A DNA stretch of 64,000 nucleotides from an uncultured delta proteobacterium (GTDB lineage Bacteria; Desulfobacterota; Desulfovibrionia; Desulfovibrionales; Desulfovibrionaceae), in assembly GCA_900079685.1 (NCBI GenBank), contig LT599018.1:1138970-1202969 (forward strand), written 5' to 3'. Shown piece by piece: positions 51,378 through 59,666 of this stretch (the stretch's first letter is position 1; the number at the start of each line of letters is the position of its first letter). Both the position numbers and the translations under genes were made by a program. The notes under the pieces were generated by a model. That model saw nothing but the letters and a program-made list of their open reading frames with translations. It had not been told where the DNA came from and made no database searches.

Positions 51378-52670
51378 ATGTCCATTATCTCCGACCTGAT
51401 AAACAATGCGGTCGCGCCCGACGTTTACCCTGTGCGGCAAGCATTTCCCGATGACGGCATACGCGATATTCCCGCGGCCGTTGCCGCCGCGCTGGAGAAG
51501 TCCGGCCTGGCCGGAGCGTTCAGCGGCGGGACCATCGCCATCGGGGTCGGCTCGCGCGGCGTCGCCAATATCGCCGCGGTCACGCGCGCGACCGTCGCCT
51601 GGTTCCGGGACAAAGGCGCCATACCTTTTGTCGTGCCCTGCATGGGAAGCCACGGCGGCGCGACGGCCGAAGGGCAGATCAACATGCTGGCCAGCCTGGG
51701 CGTGACTGAAGACAGCGCGAACTGCCCCATCCGTTCCTCCATGGACGTCGTCCGCCTGGGCGAACTCGACAACGGCCTGCCCGTCTACATGGACACTAAT
51801 GCCTGGAACGCGGACGGCGTGTTCGTCATCAACCGCATAAAAGCCCACACCTCTTTTTCCGGCCCGAACGAGAGCGGCGTTCTCAAGATGCTGACCATAG
51901 GGCTCGGCAAGCAGAAAGGGGCGGACGCGGCCCACACTTACGGCAACCAGGCTTTTGCCGCCATCATGCCGGCCATGGCCCGCATGTGCATGGCAAAGAA
52001 ACCCGGCATCCTCGGCGCGCTTGCCCTGGTTGAAAACGAGCGCGACCACACCTGCCTGGTGGAAGCCGTCCCCGCGCGGAACCTGGAAAAACGCGACGCG
52101 GAACTGCTCATCTACGCGAAAAGCCGCATGCCCTCCATCCCTCTGGACCGCATGGACCTCCTCATCGTCGACCGGATGGGCAAAAACATTTCGGGCTCGG
52201 GCATGGACACGAACATCACCGGGCGCCACGGATCCCCGGCCAAGCACGGCGGCCCGGAAGTTTCCCGCCTCGTGGTGCTTGAGCTCACGCCGGAGACCAA
52301 AGGCAACGCCACCGGCATGGGCATGGCGGACATCATCCCCCGCGCCCTCGCGGCATCGATCAACTACGAATACACCTACGCCAACATCATAACGAGCAAC
52401 AACCTGCCTTACGTGCGCCAGCCCATGGTGCTGGAAACGGAAGAGGACGCCGTCCGTTGCGGCATCAAGACCTGCATGGGCACGCCCGGCGCCATCAGCC
52501 TCGTCCGTATCCGCGACACCCTTTCCGTGGACAGGATGCTCGTCTCCAAGCCCGTTGCCGACCTGCTCCGCGGCCACGAGCGGTGCACCGTTTCCGCCGC
52601 CCCCGTCCCGCTGCGCTTCTCCCCGGACGGGCAACTGGACAAGACCGTTTGGGACACTGCGTTTAAATAA
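51378..52670 (+). CDS. LarA-family (DUF2088, nickel-pincer racemase-like) protein
   Basis: 430 residues, ATG behind GAGGA. Conserved blocks include GVGSRGVANIAAV, VPCMGSHGGATAEGQ, VINRIKAHTSF and GNATGMGMADI. The group is related to lactate racemase LarA, whose homologues racemise or epimerise various 2-hydroxyacids using a nickel-pincer cofactor. No larB, larC or larE cofactor genes are in the window. It opens the operon, followed by an RraA-type aldolase and a hydroxyacid dehydrogenase, so it may invert a 2-hydroxyacid before oxidation. It is the intact counterpart of the frameshifted gene at 627-1870. Confidence 0.78.
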   Translation: MSIISDLINNAVAPDVYPVRQAFPDDGIRDIPAAVAAALEKSGLAGAFSGGTIAIGVGSRGVANIAAVTRATVAWFRDKGAIPFVVPCMGSHGGATAEGQINMLASLGVTEDSANCPIRSSMDVVRLGELDNGLPVYMDTNAWNADGVFVINRIKAHTSFSGPNESGVLKMLTIGLGKQKGADAAHTYGNQAFAAIMPAMARMCMAKKPGILGALALVENERDHTCLVEAVPARNLEKRDAELLIYAKSRMPSIPLDRMDLLIVDRMGKNISGSGMDTNITGRHGSPAKHGGPEVSRLVVLELTPETKGNATGMGMADIIPRALAASINYEYTYANIITSNNLPYVRQPMVLETEEDAVRCGIKTCMGTPGAISLVRIRDTLSVDRMLVSKPVADLLRGHERCTVSAAPVPLRFSPDGQLDKTVWDTAFK

Positions 52671-52702
52671 TGCGGCATTGCCGTTACCAACAGGAGAGAC
52701 AC

Positions 52703-53383
52703 ATGGCCAATCCCGGACTTCGCGTCAAAATGAGCTTCACCCGCCCCGATCCCGCGCTGGTCAAGCAATTTGCCGGCATCCCGGTCGCCAATATCGGCGA
52801 CAACATGAACCGCATCAACTGCATGAACGCCCGCGTGCGTCCCATGAACAGCGCCCCTCTGCTCGGCTGCGCGTTCACGGTCAAGGTGCGCGCCGGCGAC
52901 AATTTGCTGTTCCATAAAGCCATCGACATGGCCCAGCCCGGCGACATCGTCGTCATCGACGCCCAGAACGAACAATCCTACGCCATTTTCGGCGAGCTCA
53001 TGATTATGTGGCTGCGCCGCCGGGGCGTTACGGGCGTTGTGGTGGACGGCTGCATCCGCGATTACGACGCCATCAGCCAGATGAAGGAAATTTCCGTCTA
53101 CGCCACGGGCATCACGCCCAACGGCCCGCTGAAGGAAGGTGGCGGCGAAATAAACTTCCCGGTCATGTGCGGCGGGTTGATCGTCAACCCCGGCGACATC
53201 ATCGTGGGCGATTCCGACGGGATCGTGGTCATCAATCCCGCCGACGCGGCGGACGTGCTCGCCAAGGCCAAAGCCCAGAACGCCAAGGAAGCCAAAACCA
53301 TGACGGACATCGAAAACCTTGCCTGGGACAGGGCTTGGGTTGATGCCGCGCTGAAAGCCAAGGGCTGCGAATTTATCGCGTAA
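52703..53383 (+). CDS. RraA-family aldolase-like protein (first copy)
   Basis: 226 residues from the ATG at 52703 (AGGAG upstream). It belongs to the RraA / 4-hydroxy-4-methyl-2-oxoglutarate aldolase family. The catalytic and metal residues Arg and Asp are present in VVVDGCIRDYDAI (about residues 113-125), with the GD-rich segments PGDIVVIDAQNEQ and PGDIIVGDSDGIVVI. Class II aldolases of this type cleave 4-hydroxy-2-oxoacids to pyruvate plus an aldehyde or oxoacid, or decarboxylate oxaloacetate. Confidence 0.83.
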   Translation: MANPGLRVKMSFTRPDPALVKQFAGIPVANIGDNMNRINCMNARVRPMNSAPLLGCAFTVKVRAGDNLLFHKAIDMAQPGDIVVIDAQNEQSYAIFGELMIMWLRRRGVTGVVVDGCIRDYDAISQMKEISVYATGITPNGPLKEGGGEINFPVMCGGLIVNPGDIIVGDSDGIVVINPADAADVLAKAKAQNAKEAKTMTDIENLAWDRAWVDAALKAKGCEFIA

Positions 53384-53393
53384 GGAATGATTT

Positions 53394-53432
53394 GATTCCC
53401 GGGCGGGGCGAAGAGAGCCCCGCCCGGGAATC
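53394..53432 (+). repeat. Perfect hairpin between the RraA-like and dehydrogenase genes
   Basis: 16-bp perfect stem (53394-53409 with 53417-53432) and a 7-nt loop in a 72-nt gap inside the operon. Only a weak TGTTT follows, so it may protect or process the mRNA instead of ending it. Confidence 0.7.
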
Positions 53433-53455
53433 CTGTGTTTACGCCGGGAGACATC

Positions 53456-54391
53456 ATGCGAGTACACGTAACGGAAATGATTCATGACAAGGCCTTGGCA
53501 AAGCTCCGTGAGCATGCCGAGGTCGTGACCTGGGAAGACCCCTCGGTCCGGGATCTGTCGAAAGCGGACGGCGTGATCGTGCGCGCGGCGGTGGTGGACC
53601 GGACCATGATGGAAAACGCGCCCAAGCTGCGGGTTATCGGCAAGCACGGCGTCGGCGTGGACGCCATTGACGTTGCGGCCGCCCGGGAGCTCGGCAAGAC
53701 CGTGGTGTTCACCCCCCATGCGAATATGGAAGGCGTGGCGGAACTGGCGGTCGCCTTCATGCTCGCGTCGTCCCGGAACATTCCCCTGGGGCATGCCCGG
53801 CTGCGGGCCGGCGCGTGTGAAAAAATCGCGCCCAAGGATTTGACGGGGGTGGAGCTGCTGGGTAAAACCCTGGGGCTGGTGGGCCTTGGCCGCATCGGCC
53901 AGCGCGTCGGGGAAATTTGCCGCAATGGCTTCGGCATGGCCCTCGTGGGGTACGACCCGTTCCTGCCGGACGCGAAGTTCGCGGAGTGGGGGATAACCAA
54001 GGCCGCAACCGTTGAAGAGCTTTTGCCGCAAGCGGACTATATCAGCATCAGCGTCCCGCTCACCAAGGAAACCGCCAATCTCATCAATGCCGAACGGCTC
54101 GCCCTCTGCAAAAAAACCGCGATCCTGGTCAATACCGCCAGGGGCGGCATCGTGGAGGAGGAAGCCTTGTGCGCGGCCCTGCAAAACGGCACCCTGCGCG
54201 CCGCGGCCTCGGACGTGTTTGCCAACGAGCCGATCCGGCCGGAAAACCCGCTTATGAGCCTGCCCAATTTTATCGCAATGCCCCATATCGGCGCCAGCAC
54301 GGAAGAAAGCCTGGTCCGGATGGGAGAAACGGTTGTGGATGACGTGCTGCGCGTTCTGCGCGGCGAAGCTCCCTTGTTCCCTGTTGCATAG
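53456..54391 (+). CDS. D-isomer-specific 2-hydroxyacid dehydrogenase (second copy)
   Basis: 311 residues from the ATG at 53456, which has GGGAG upstream; an ATG seven codons earlier overlaps the hairpin region. NAD motif GLGRIGQ (about residues 145-151), catalytic Arg in NTARGGIVEE, Glu in DVFANEP and His in MPHIGASTEE are all present. It would interconvert a 2-hydroxyacid and a 2-oxoacid with NAD(H). It differs clearly from the copy at 1924-2886, for example in the active-site loop (MPHIGAST against SPHNSAHT), so the substrates may differ. Confidence 0.87.
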   Translation: MRVHVTEMIHDKALAKLREHAEVVTWEDPSVRDLSKADGVIVRAAVVDRTMMENAPKLRVIGKHGVGVDAIDVAAARELGKTVVFTPHANMEGVAELAVAFMLASSRNIPLGHARLRAGACEKIAPKDLTGVELLGKTLGLVGLGRIGQRVGEICRNGFGMALVGYDPFLPDAKFAEWGITKAATVEELLPQADYISISVPLTKETANLINAERLALCKKTAILVNTARGGIVEEEALCAALQNGTLRAAASDVFANEPIRPENPLMSLPNFIAMPHIGASTEESLVRMGETVVDDVLRVLRGEAPLFPVA

Positions 54392-54402
54392 AAAGCCGGA
54401 AC

Positions 54403-54429
54403 GGACCGGCGCGCACGGCGCGCCGGTCC
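54403..54429 (+). repeat. Hairpin before the TRAP transporter genes
   Basis: 12-bp perfect stem (54403-54414 with 54418-54429) with a 3-nt loop. It lies 11 nt after the dehydrogenase stop and about 160 nt before dctP; no T-tract, so partial termination or mRNA processing is possible. Confidence 0.6.
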
Positions 54430-54588
54430 CGGCAAGGGTAAACGTTTTTGCACGCCGGCGGTGCATGAAATCGAGGAAAAACGCATGAAGCGGTGGATGC
54501 GGGGCGGGACATAACCGTGATCGGCTCGCGGCCAAAAACCCGTCCGTGGATAAGGAAGTTGGTCCTATAACAAGAGGAGTGGGATTTT

Positions 54589-55584
54589 ATGAAACGTTTG
54601 GTGCAGATGACAAGCCTCGTATCCAGTCTCGCGTTGATCGTGGTGCTGTCCTGCGGCGTCGCCTTCTCCGCGGCCCCGGCCAAAGTCAAAAATTTCAGGC
54701 TCGCCCACGTCAACGGGGTGGACTCGCCCCAGCAGAAAGTAGCCGAGTATATGAACGAGATGCTGGCAAAAAAAATGCCCCAGTATCATATCGACATCTA
54801 TCCCAACAGCCAGCTCGGCGGTGAGCGCGACATGACCGAAGCGATTCAGCTCGGCTCCCTGGACCTGCTGGTTACCGCGACCACCCCGCTCGCGAACTTC
54901 GTCCCGACGTTGATGGTCGGCGAACTGCTCTACCTCGTCCAAAACTATGAACACGCCGACAAAATATACCAGGGTGAAATCGGCGCGCAGTTCCTCAAGG
55001 ACATCAACGATGCCGGCATGAAGGGGCTCGGCTTCGCCGAAGTCGGCTTCCGCCACCTTGCCAACGCCAAAAAACCGGTCAACACCCTCGACGACGCCAT
55101 CGGCATGAAGCTGCGCGTCATGGAAAACGAACTGCACGTGGCCGGCTGGCGGGCCCTGGGCGTCAACGCGATCACCATGAGCTGGGCCGACGCTTACGCC
55201 GGCATGCAGCAAGGCACCATCGACGCCCTCGAGGTCCCGTGGTCGCTGATGTGGTCCAACAGCGTGTACGACATATCCAAAAATGCCGCTGAAACGTTCC
55301 ACATCTATACCCCCCAAGCCTTCCTGATGAGTGAAAAAGCCTGGAAAGTCCTTTCCGCCGAGGAAAAGGCCATCTGGCAGGAATGCGCCACCGAAGCCTG
55401 CCGCCTGACCCGCGAGTACGCCCGCAACTCCAACGACAGGTTCCGCGCCCAATGCGAGGAAAAGGGCATGAAAGTGACCCGGCCCGACCTCGCGCCCTGG
55501 AGGGAAAAGGCGAAAGCCCTTTACCAGCAGTACGACGGCAAATATGGCGACATGATCCGCAAAATTCAAGCTCTCGCGAAATAA
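54589..55584 (+). CDS. dctP: TRAP transporter solute-binding protein (DctP family)
   Basis: 331 residues, ATG behind AGGAG. Signal peptide to about residue 27 (cleavage near AFSA-AP). The mature start FRLAHVNGVDSPQQKVAEYMNEML and the segment HIDIYPNSQLGGERDMTEAIQLGSLDLLVT, quoted in part as YPNSQLGGERDM, are DctP signatures; a conserved Arg (about residue 171, KLRVME) usually binds the carboxylate of the ligand. It captures an organic acid in the periplasm for DctQM. Confidence 0.9.
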   Translation: MKRLVQMTSLVSSLALIVVLSCGVAFSAAPAKVKNFRLAHVNGVDSPQQKVAEYMNEMLAKKMPQYHIDIYPNSQLGGERDMTEAIQLGSLDLLVTATTPLANFVPTLMVGELLYLVQNYEHADKIYQGEIGAQFLKDINDAGMKGLGFAEVGFRHLANAKKPVNTLDDAIGMKLRVMENELHVAGWRALGVNAITMSWADAYAGMQQGTIDALEVPWSLMWSNSVYDISKNAAETFHIYTPQAFLMSEKAWKVLSAEEKAIWQECATEACRLTREYARNSNDRFRAQCEEKGMKVTRPDLAPWREKAKALYQQYDGKYGDMIRKIQALAK

Positions 55585-55602
55585 ACACCGCGAACGGAAA
55601 AC

Positions 55603-55633
55603 GCCGGGCCGGAACAGCATGTTCCGGCCCGGC
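55603..55633 (+). repeat. Hairpin between dctP and dctQ
   Basis: 14-bp perfect stem (55603-55616 with 55620-55633), 3-nt loop. Hairpins in this position often stabilise binding-protein mRNA so that DctP is made in excess over the membrane subunits. Confidence 0.65.
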
Positions 55634-55676
55634 AAGGACAGGCTTCCCCCTTGCAGCACCGGAGGACATCGTCCAG

Positions 55677-56171
55677 ATGATTACCAAAATTTTCGACAGA
55701 CTCCAGTGGGGGCTCAACGTCTTCACCGCCCTGCTCCTCGGATCGGTATGCGCAATCATCTTCGTGCAGGTCATCATGCGGTATGTCATGGGCAACAGCA
55801 TCGCCTGGTCCGAGGAACTGACCCGCTACATGTTTGTCTGGATCATCTTTCTCGGCATCCATCTCGGCATCCGGGACGGCAACCAGATCAAGATCGACGT
55901 GCTCGAAAGCATGCTCAAGGGAAAATCGGCCAAAGCGCTCCGCTTGGTCCAGCATCTGGTCTCGCTGGCCGCGGTCGTGGCCTGCCTTGTCGCGAGCATC
56001 TACCTCATCCGGGTCGGCTTCAGGGCCAGCAGCCCGACGTTGCGCATCCCCATGTGGTATGCCTACCTTGCGTTCCCTGTCGGGTTTACCGTGAACATCA
56101 TTGAAATTTTGCGGCAGATGGCTCGTATCGTCCAGGGCTGGAATCTGAACGAGGAAGGGGAAGCGGTATGA
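55677..56171 (+). CDS. dctQ: TRAP transporter small membrane subunit (DctQ family)
   Basis: 164 residues from the ATG at 55677 (GGAGGA upstream). Four membrane helices; the conserved block IMRYVMGNSIAWSEELTRYMFVWI, quoted in part as MRYVMG and WSEELTRY, is typical of DctQ. It joins the large subunit DctM, with which it overlaps by 4 nt (ATGA). Confidence 0.9.
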   Translation: MITKIFDRLQWGLNVFTALLLGSVCAIIFVQVIMRYVMGNSIAWSEELTRYMFVWIIFLGIHLGIRDGNQIKIDVLESMLKGKSAKALRLVQHLVSLAAVVACLVASIYLIRVGFRASSPTLRIPMWYAYLAFPVGFTVNIIEILRQMARIVQGWNLNEEGEAV

Positions 56172-57445
56172 CTCTGGCAGCAACCGTCTTGATTGTGGTC
56201 ATGCTTGCAACCCTCATCATCGGCGTCCCGATCGGCTGGGGCCTGACGCTTGCCAGCTTCGCGGCCATCATGGTCGAGGACATGCCCATCGCGGTGCTGG
56301 TCCAACGCATGTTCACCTCCATGGACGCCTTCACCATGCTCGCCGTGCCCGCCTTTCTCGTCGCCGGTGACATCATGGCCCAGGGCAGCATCTCGAAACG
56401 GCTGGTCGACTTCGCGAACAGTATCTTCGGCAGTTTGCGCGGCGGCCTGGCTATCGTTGCGATCGTCTCCTGCACGATCTTCGCGGCGCTGACCGGCTCG
56501 GCGCTCGCGACCACCGCGGCCATCGGCGCGATCATGTTCCCCGCCATGACCCAGAAAAATTATCCGAAGGACTTCACCTCGTCCGTGCTGGCCATCGGCG
56601 GCACGCTCGGGCCCGTGATCCCGCCGAGCGTCGTCTTCATCTTTTACGCGCAGGCAACCGATTTATCCGTCGTCAAACTCTTTGCCTCGGGAATTCTGCC
56701 GGGCATCATCTCCTGCGTCGGCATGTGCGTCGTGGCGGTGTTCGTCGCCCGCCGGCGCAATTTCCCCAAGGAAGGGCACCTCTCGTTCGCGACCATCGTC
56801 CGCGCGACCGTTAAAGCGTTCTTCGCGCTGCTGATGCCGCTTATTATCCTCGGCGGCATCTACTCGGGTATTTTCACCGCGACCGAATCCGCGGCCATGG
56901 CCGTTATTTACGGCCTGTTCGTCTCGGTGCTGATATACAGCGACGTCTCTTTCATGGATCTGGCCAAGCTCTTCATGGGCACCGCCAAAACGACCGCGAA
57001 CCTGATGATCCTGATCGCGGCGGCCAACGTTTTCGGCTACCTCGTCGGTTACTTCAATATCCCGCGGCTGCTCCAGGCCCTTGTGATGGCCTATGCCCCC
57101 AACGCGTTCGTCTTCATGGTGATGTGCGGCATCGCCCTGCTGATAGCCGGCATGTTCATGGAAGCGATCGCCGTCACCGTCATCTTGGCGCCGATCCTCC
57201 ACCCGCTGGCCGTCGGCTTCGGCATCGACCCGGTCCACTTCGCCTGCTTCATGGTCTTTATCCTCTGCCTCGGCATCGCCACGCCCCCCTTCGCCCCGAG
57301 CATGTTCGTGGCCTGCGGCATCAGCAAGGAGCCGTTCACGCGCGTAACCCGGCAGATCCTGCCGTTTATCGGCGAGCAGGTTCTGGTGGCGATTTTGATC
57401 GGCGCCTTCCCGTTCATCGCAACCTGGCTGCCCAGCCTGCTGTAA
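56168..57445 (+). CDS. dctM: TRAP transporter large membrane subunit (DctM family)
   Basis: 425 residues with about 12 membrane segments. Family motifs include VPAFLVAGDIMAQGSISKRLV, quoted in part as VPAFLVAGDIM, LTGSALATTAAIG and GTLGPVIPPSVVFI. It forms the sodium-driven transport pathway for the acid bound by DctP. Its start overlaps dctQ, and its stop is 13 nt before the second RraA-like gene, so transport and catabolism are co-expressed. Confidence 0.92.
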   Translation: MTLAATVLIVVMLATLIIGVPIGWGLTLASFAAIMVEDMPIAVLVQRMFTSMDAFTMLAVPAFLVAGDIMAQGSISKRLVDFANSIFGSLRGGLAIVAIVSCTIFAALTGSALATTAAIGAIMFPAMTQKNYPKDFTSSVLAIGGTLGPVIPPSVVFIFYAQATDLSVVKLFASGILPGIISCVGMCVVAVFVARRRNFPKEGHLSFATIVRATVKAFFALLMPLIILGGIYSGIFTATESAAMAVIYGLFVSVLIYSDVSFMDLAKLFMGTAKTTANLMILIAAANVFGYLVGYFNIPRLLQALVMAYAPNAFVFMVMCGIALLIAGMFMEAIAVTVILAPILHPLAVGFGIDPVHFACFMVFILCLGIATPPFAPSMFVACGISKEPFTRVTRQILPFIGEQVLVAILIGAFPFIATWLPSLL

Positions 57446-57458
57446 GGAAAGATCCGGC

Positions 57459-58151
57459 ATGAGCAATCCCGGCATGAAAATTTACTGCAACCCGCCCCGT
57501 CCCGATAATGCGCTGGTCGAGCGGCTGCGGGACTGCCGCACGGCGCTGCTGTCCGACGCGTCAAACCGTATGTTCGCGATGGACGCGCGCATCGCCGCGC
57601 GGGGTTCCGCCCGGCGGATCTGCGGACCCGCCGTGACGGTGCGCAGCGCCATTGCCGACAACATGGCGTTCCACCAGGCCATGCTGCTCGCCAAACCCGG
57701 CGACGTGATCGTCGCCGACCTCGGCGGAGACATGAACTACAGTGTCGCCGGCGCGCTGATGTATACCTGCGCCATGGCGCGCGGCATCGCGGGGTTTGTC
57801 ATCGACGGCTGCGTCCGCTATATCCGTGAGCTCGAACAAAACAACTTCCCGGTGTTCGCGGCGGGGGTTACCCCACGCGGGCATTATCAATGCGGTCCCG
57901 GCGAGGTCAACGTGCCGGTGCAGTGCGGGGGTGTTGTCGTGCGACCGGGGGATATCATCGTCGGGGACGAGGACGGCGTGGTCGTTGTGCGGCCGGAGGA
58001 CGCGGACAGCATCCTGACGGCCATGCAACGCGTCATCGACAATGAGGCCGAAATGACAGCGCTGATCAAGGCGGGCAAATGGGAAGACAGCCTCATCATC
58101 CGCCGGATGCGTAAAAACATGGATGAAATGAAATTCGAATTCATAGAATAG
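57459..58151 (+). CDS. RraA-family protein (second copy) with altered catalytic motif
   Basis: 230 residues, AAGGAA before the ATG. Same family as the protein at 52703-53383 (PGDVIVADLGG, PGDIIVGDEDGVVVV). In the key segment it reads VIDGCVRYIREL where the family has DG-x-x-RD; the Asp that binds the metal is Tyr here. It may therefore have lost aldolase activity, use another mechanism, or act as a partner subunit of the first copy. It lies between dctM and the phosphotriesterase-like gene with short gaps. Confidence 0.8.
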   Translation: MSNPGMKIYCNPPRPDNALVERLRDCRTALLSDASNRMFAMDARIAARGSARRICGPAVTVRSAIADNMAFHQAMLLAKPGDVIVADLGGDMNYSVAGALMYTCAMARGIAGFVIDGCVRYIRELEQNNFPVFAAGVTPRGHYQCGPGEVNVPVQCGGVVVRPGDIIVGDEDGVVVVRPEDADSILTAMQRVIDNEAEMTALIKAGKWEDSLIIRRMRKNMDEMKFEFIE

Positions 58152-58160
58152 GGGAACGAT

Positions 58161-59135
58161 ATGGCCGTTATCAGAACCGTCCTCGGGGACATAGCCCCGT
58201 CGGAATTCGGGGTCTGCGATTTTCATGAGCACCTGATCCGCTCGAACGGGCCGGAGGTCGCGCTCAACAGCTGGTACCTGATGGACAGCATCGCCGCCGC
58301 CTGCACCGAACTGGACGATTTTATCGCCGCCGGGGGCAAGTCGATGGTCTGCATGGACCCTATCGGCTCGGGCCGGGACGTGCCCAAAATGATCGAGATA
58401 GCCAACCGCTACAAAAACAAGGCCCATCTCGTGATGGTGACCGGATTTCACAAGGGCAGCCTCTATGACAATCGCGGCCACTGGACAGTGCTCTGCCCCC
58501 GGGACAAGGTTGTCGCGATGATCGTCAAGGACGTCACCGAGGGCATGGACATATACAGTTACGCCGGCCCGATTGTTGAGCGGTCTTCCGCCAGGGCGGG
58601 CGTCATCAAGGCGGGCACCGGCATGCGGGAGATCACGCCCTTCGAGCAGAACACCCTGGCGATCGCCGCGCGGGCGCAAGCGGAATGCGGGGCCGCCATC
58701 TCGACCCATACCGACTACGGCACCATGGGCGTTGAAACCATCGAGATTCTCAGGCAGAACGGCGCGAATATTGAAAAGGTCGTGCTCTGCCATACCAACA
58801 AGGTCAACGACCGCTATTATTTTAAAAAGATGCTTGATATGGGAGCAAACCTGTGTTTTGAAGGTCCGGACCGCCCTGAATGGGCTCCCGACATTGAAGT
58901 TGCCGAGAACATCCGGTGGCTGGTCGAAAAGGGCTACGGCAAACAGATACTGCTTTCGATGGACGCCGGACGCTCGACCTTCCAAAAAGGCTATATGGCG
59001 GAAAAGGGCGTTGTGGCGCACGGCATATCATACATGCTGACCGACTTCGTCCCGCTTATGCAGGAGATCGGCATTGCGCAAAACGCCATCGACGACATCC
59101 TGATGCATAATCCCGCAAGGGTCCTTGCGATGTGA
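58161..59135 (+). CDS. Phosphotriesterase-like metal-dependent hydrolase (possible lactonase)
   Basis: 324 residues, GGGGA before the ATG. The binuclear metal site of the phosphotriesterase group is visible: DFHEHL (His-x-His, about residues 20-25), the bridging carboxylated Lys in VIKAGTG (about 150), His in STHTDYG (about 185), His in LCHTNKV and Asp in LSMDAGRS (about 265). Family members are lactonases, esterases or phosphotriesterases. In this operon a lactone or ester of a hydroxy-acid substrate is a reasonable guess. Confidence 0.85.
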   Translation: MAVIRTVLGDIAPSEFGVCDFHEHLIRSNGPEVALNSWYLMDSIAAACTELDDFIAAGGKSMVCMDPIGSGRDVPKMIEIANRYKNKAHLVMVTGFHKGSLYDNRGHWTVLCPRDKVVAMIVKDVTEGMDIYSYAGPIVERSSARAGVIKAGTGMREITPFEQNTLAIAARAQAECGAAISTHTDYGTMGVETIEILRQNGANIEKVVLCHTNKVNDRYYFKKMLDMGANLCFEGPDRPEWAPDIEVAENIRWLVEKGYGKQILLSMDAGRSTFQKGYMAEKGVVAHGISYMLTDFVPLMQEIGIAQNAIDDILMHNPARVLAM

Positions 59136-59205
59136 TGACGGACTTGTTGTACAAAAAATACATGTCTTACGTGTTCACGGACACACGGAAATCAAGGAGA
59201 GACGG

Positions 59206-59658
59206 ATGAGACAATATATGCAGGACAGGCTGATAGCCATTTTCGGCCTCGCCCTCGTCTGTGTAGGGTTTTGGCTGTGCACTTTTTATGAAACGGACAG
59301 CGCGCTGTTCCCTGAAATCTGCCTGTTCTGCATCGGCTTTTTGCTGACGCTGCTGGGGATTGAGAGCTACCTTACGGAGCACCGCCTCAAGGTATCGGGC
59401 AAGGAAAGCATGATGGCGATGCCCATGAACTGGGGGCCGTTCCTGGTTGTGGTCGCGGCTCTGGCCGCGTACGGGGTAGCCCTGGTGCTCCTGGGATTTT
59501 ATTCGGCGAGCGTCATCTTCCTGCTCGCCGTGGGCTTCCTGTGGAAGGGGGTGAAAAAGCCGGTGATCGTCGCCTTCACCATCTGCTTCATGATCTTCCT
59601 GTACGTCTGTTTCACCATCCTTTTCAACGTCCCCCTGCCCAAGGGCCTTCTGTTCTGA
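59206..59658 (+). CDS. tctB: Tripartite tricarboxylate transporter small membrane subunit (TctB family)
   Basis: 150 residues from the ATG at 59206 behind AAGGAGA; in-frame upstream ATGs lack a ribosome site. Four hydrophobic segments (about 10-25, 33-50, 80-105, 112-140) and an ETDSALFPEI segment typical of TctB. It pairs with TctA; the two genes are 8 nt apart. Confidence 0.85.
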   Translation: MRQYMQDRLIAIFGLALVCVGFWLCTFYETDSALFPEICLFCIGFLLTLLGIESYLTEHRLKVSGKESMMAMPMNWGPFLVVVAALAAYGVALVLLGFYSASVIFLLAVGFLWKGVKKPVIVAFTICFMIFLYVCFTILFNVPLPKGLLF

Positions 59659-59666
59659 GGTAACGT

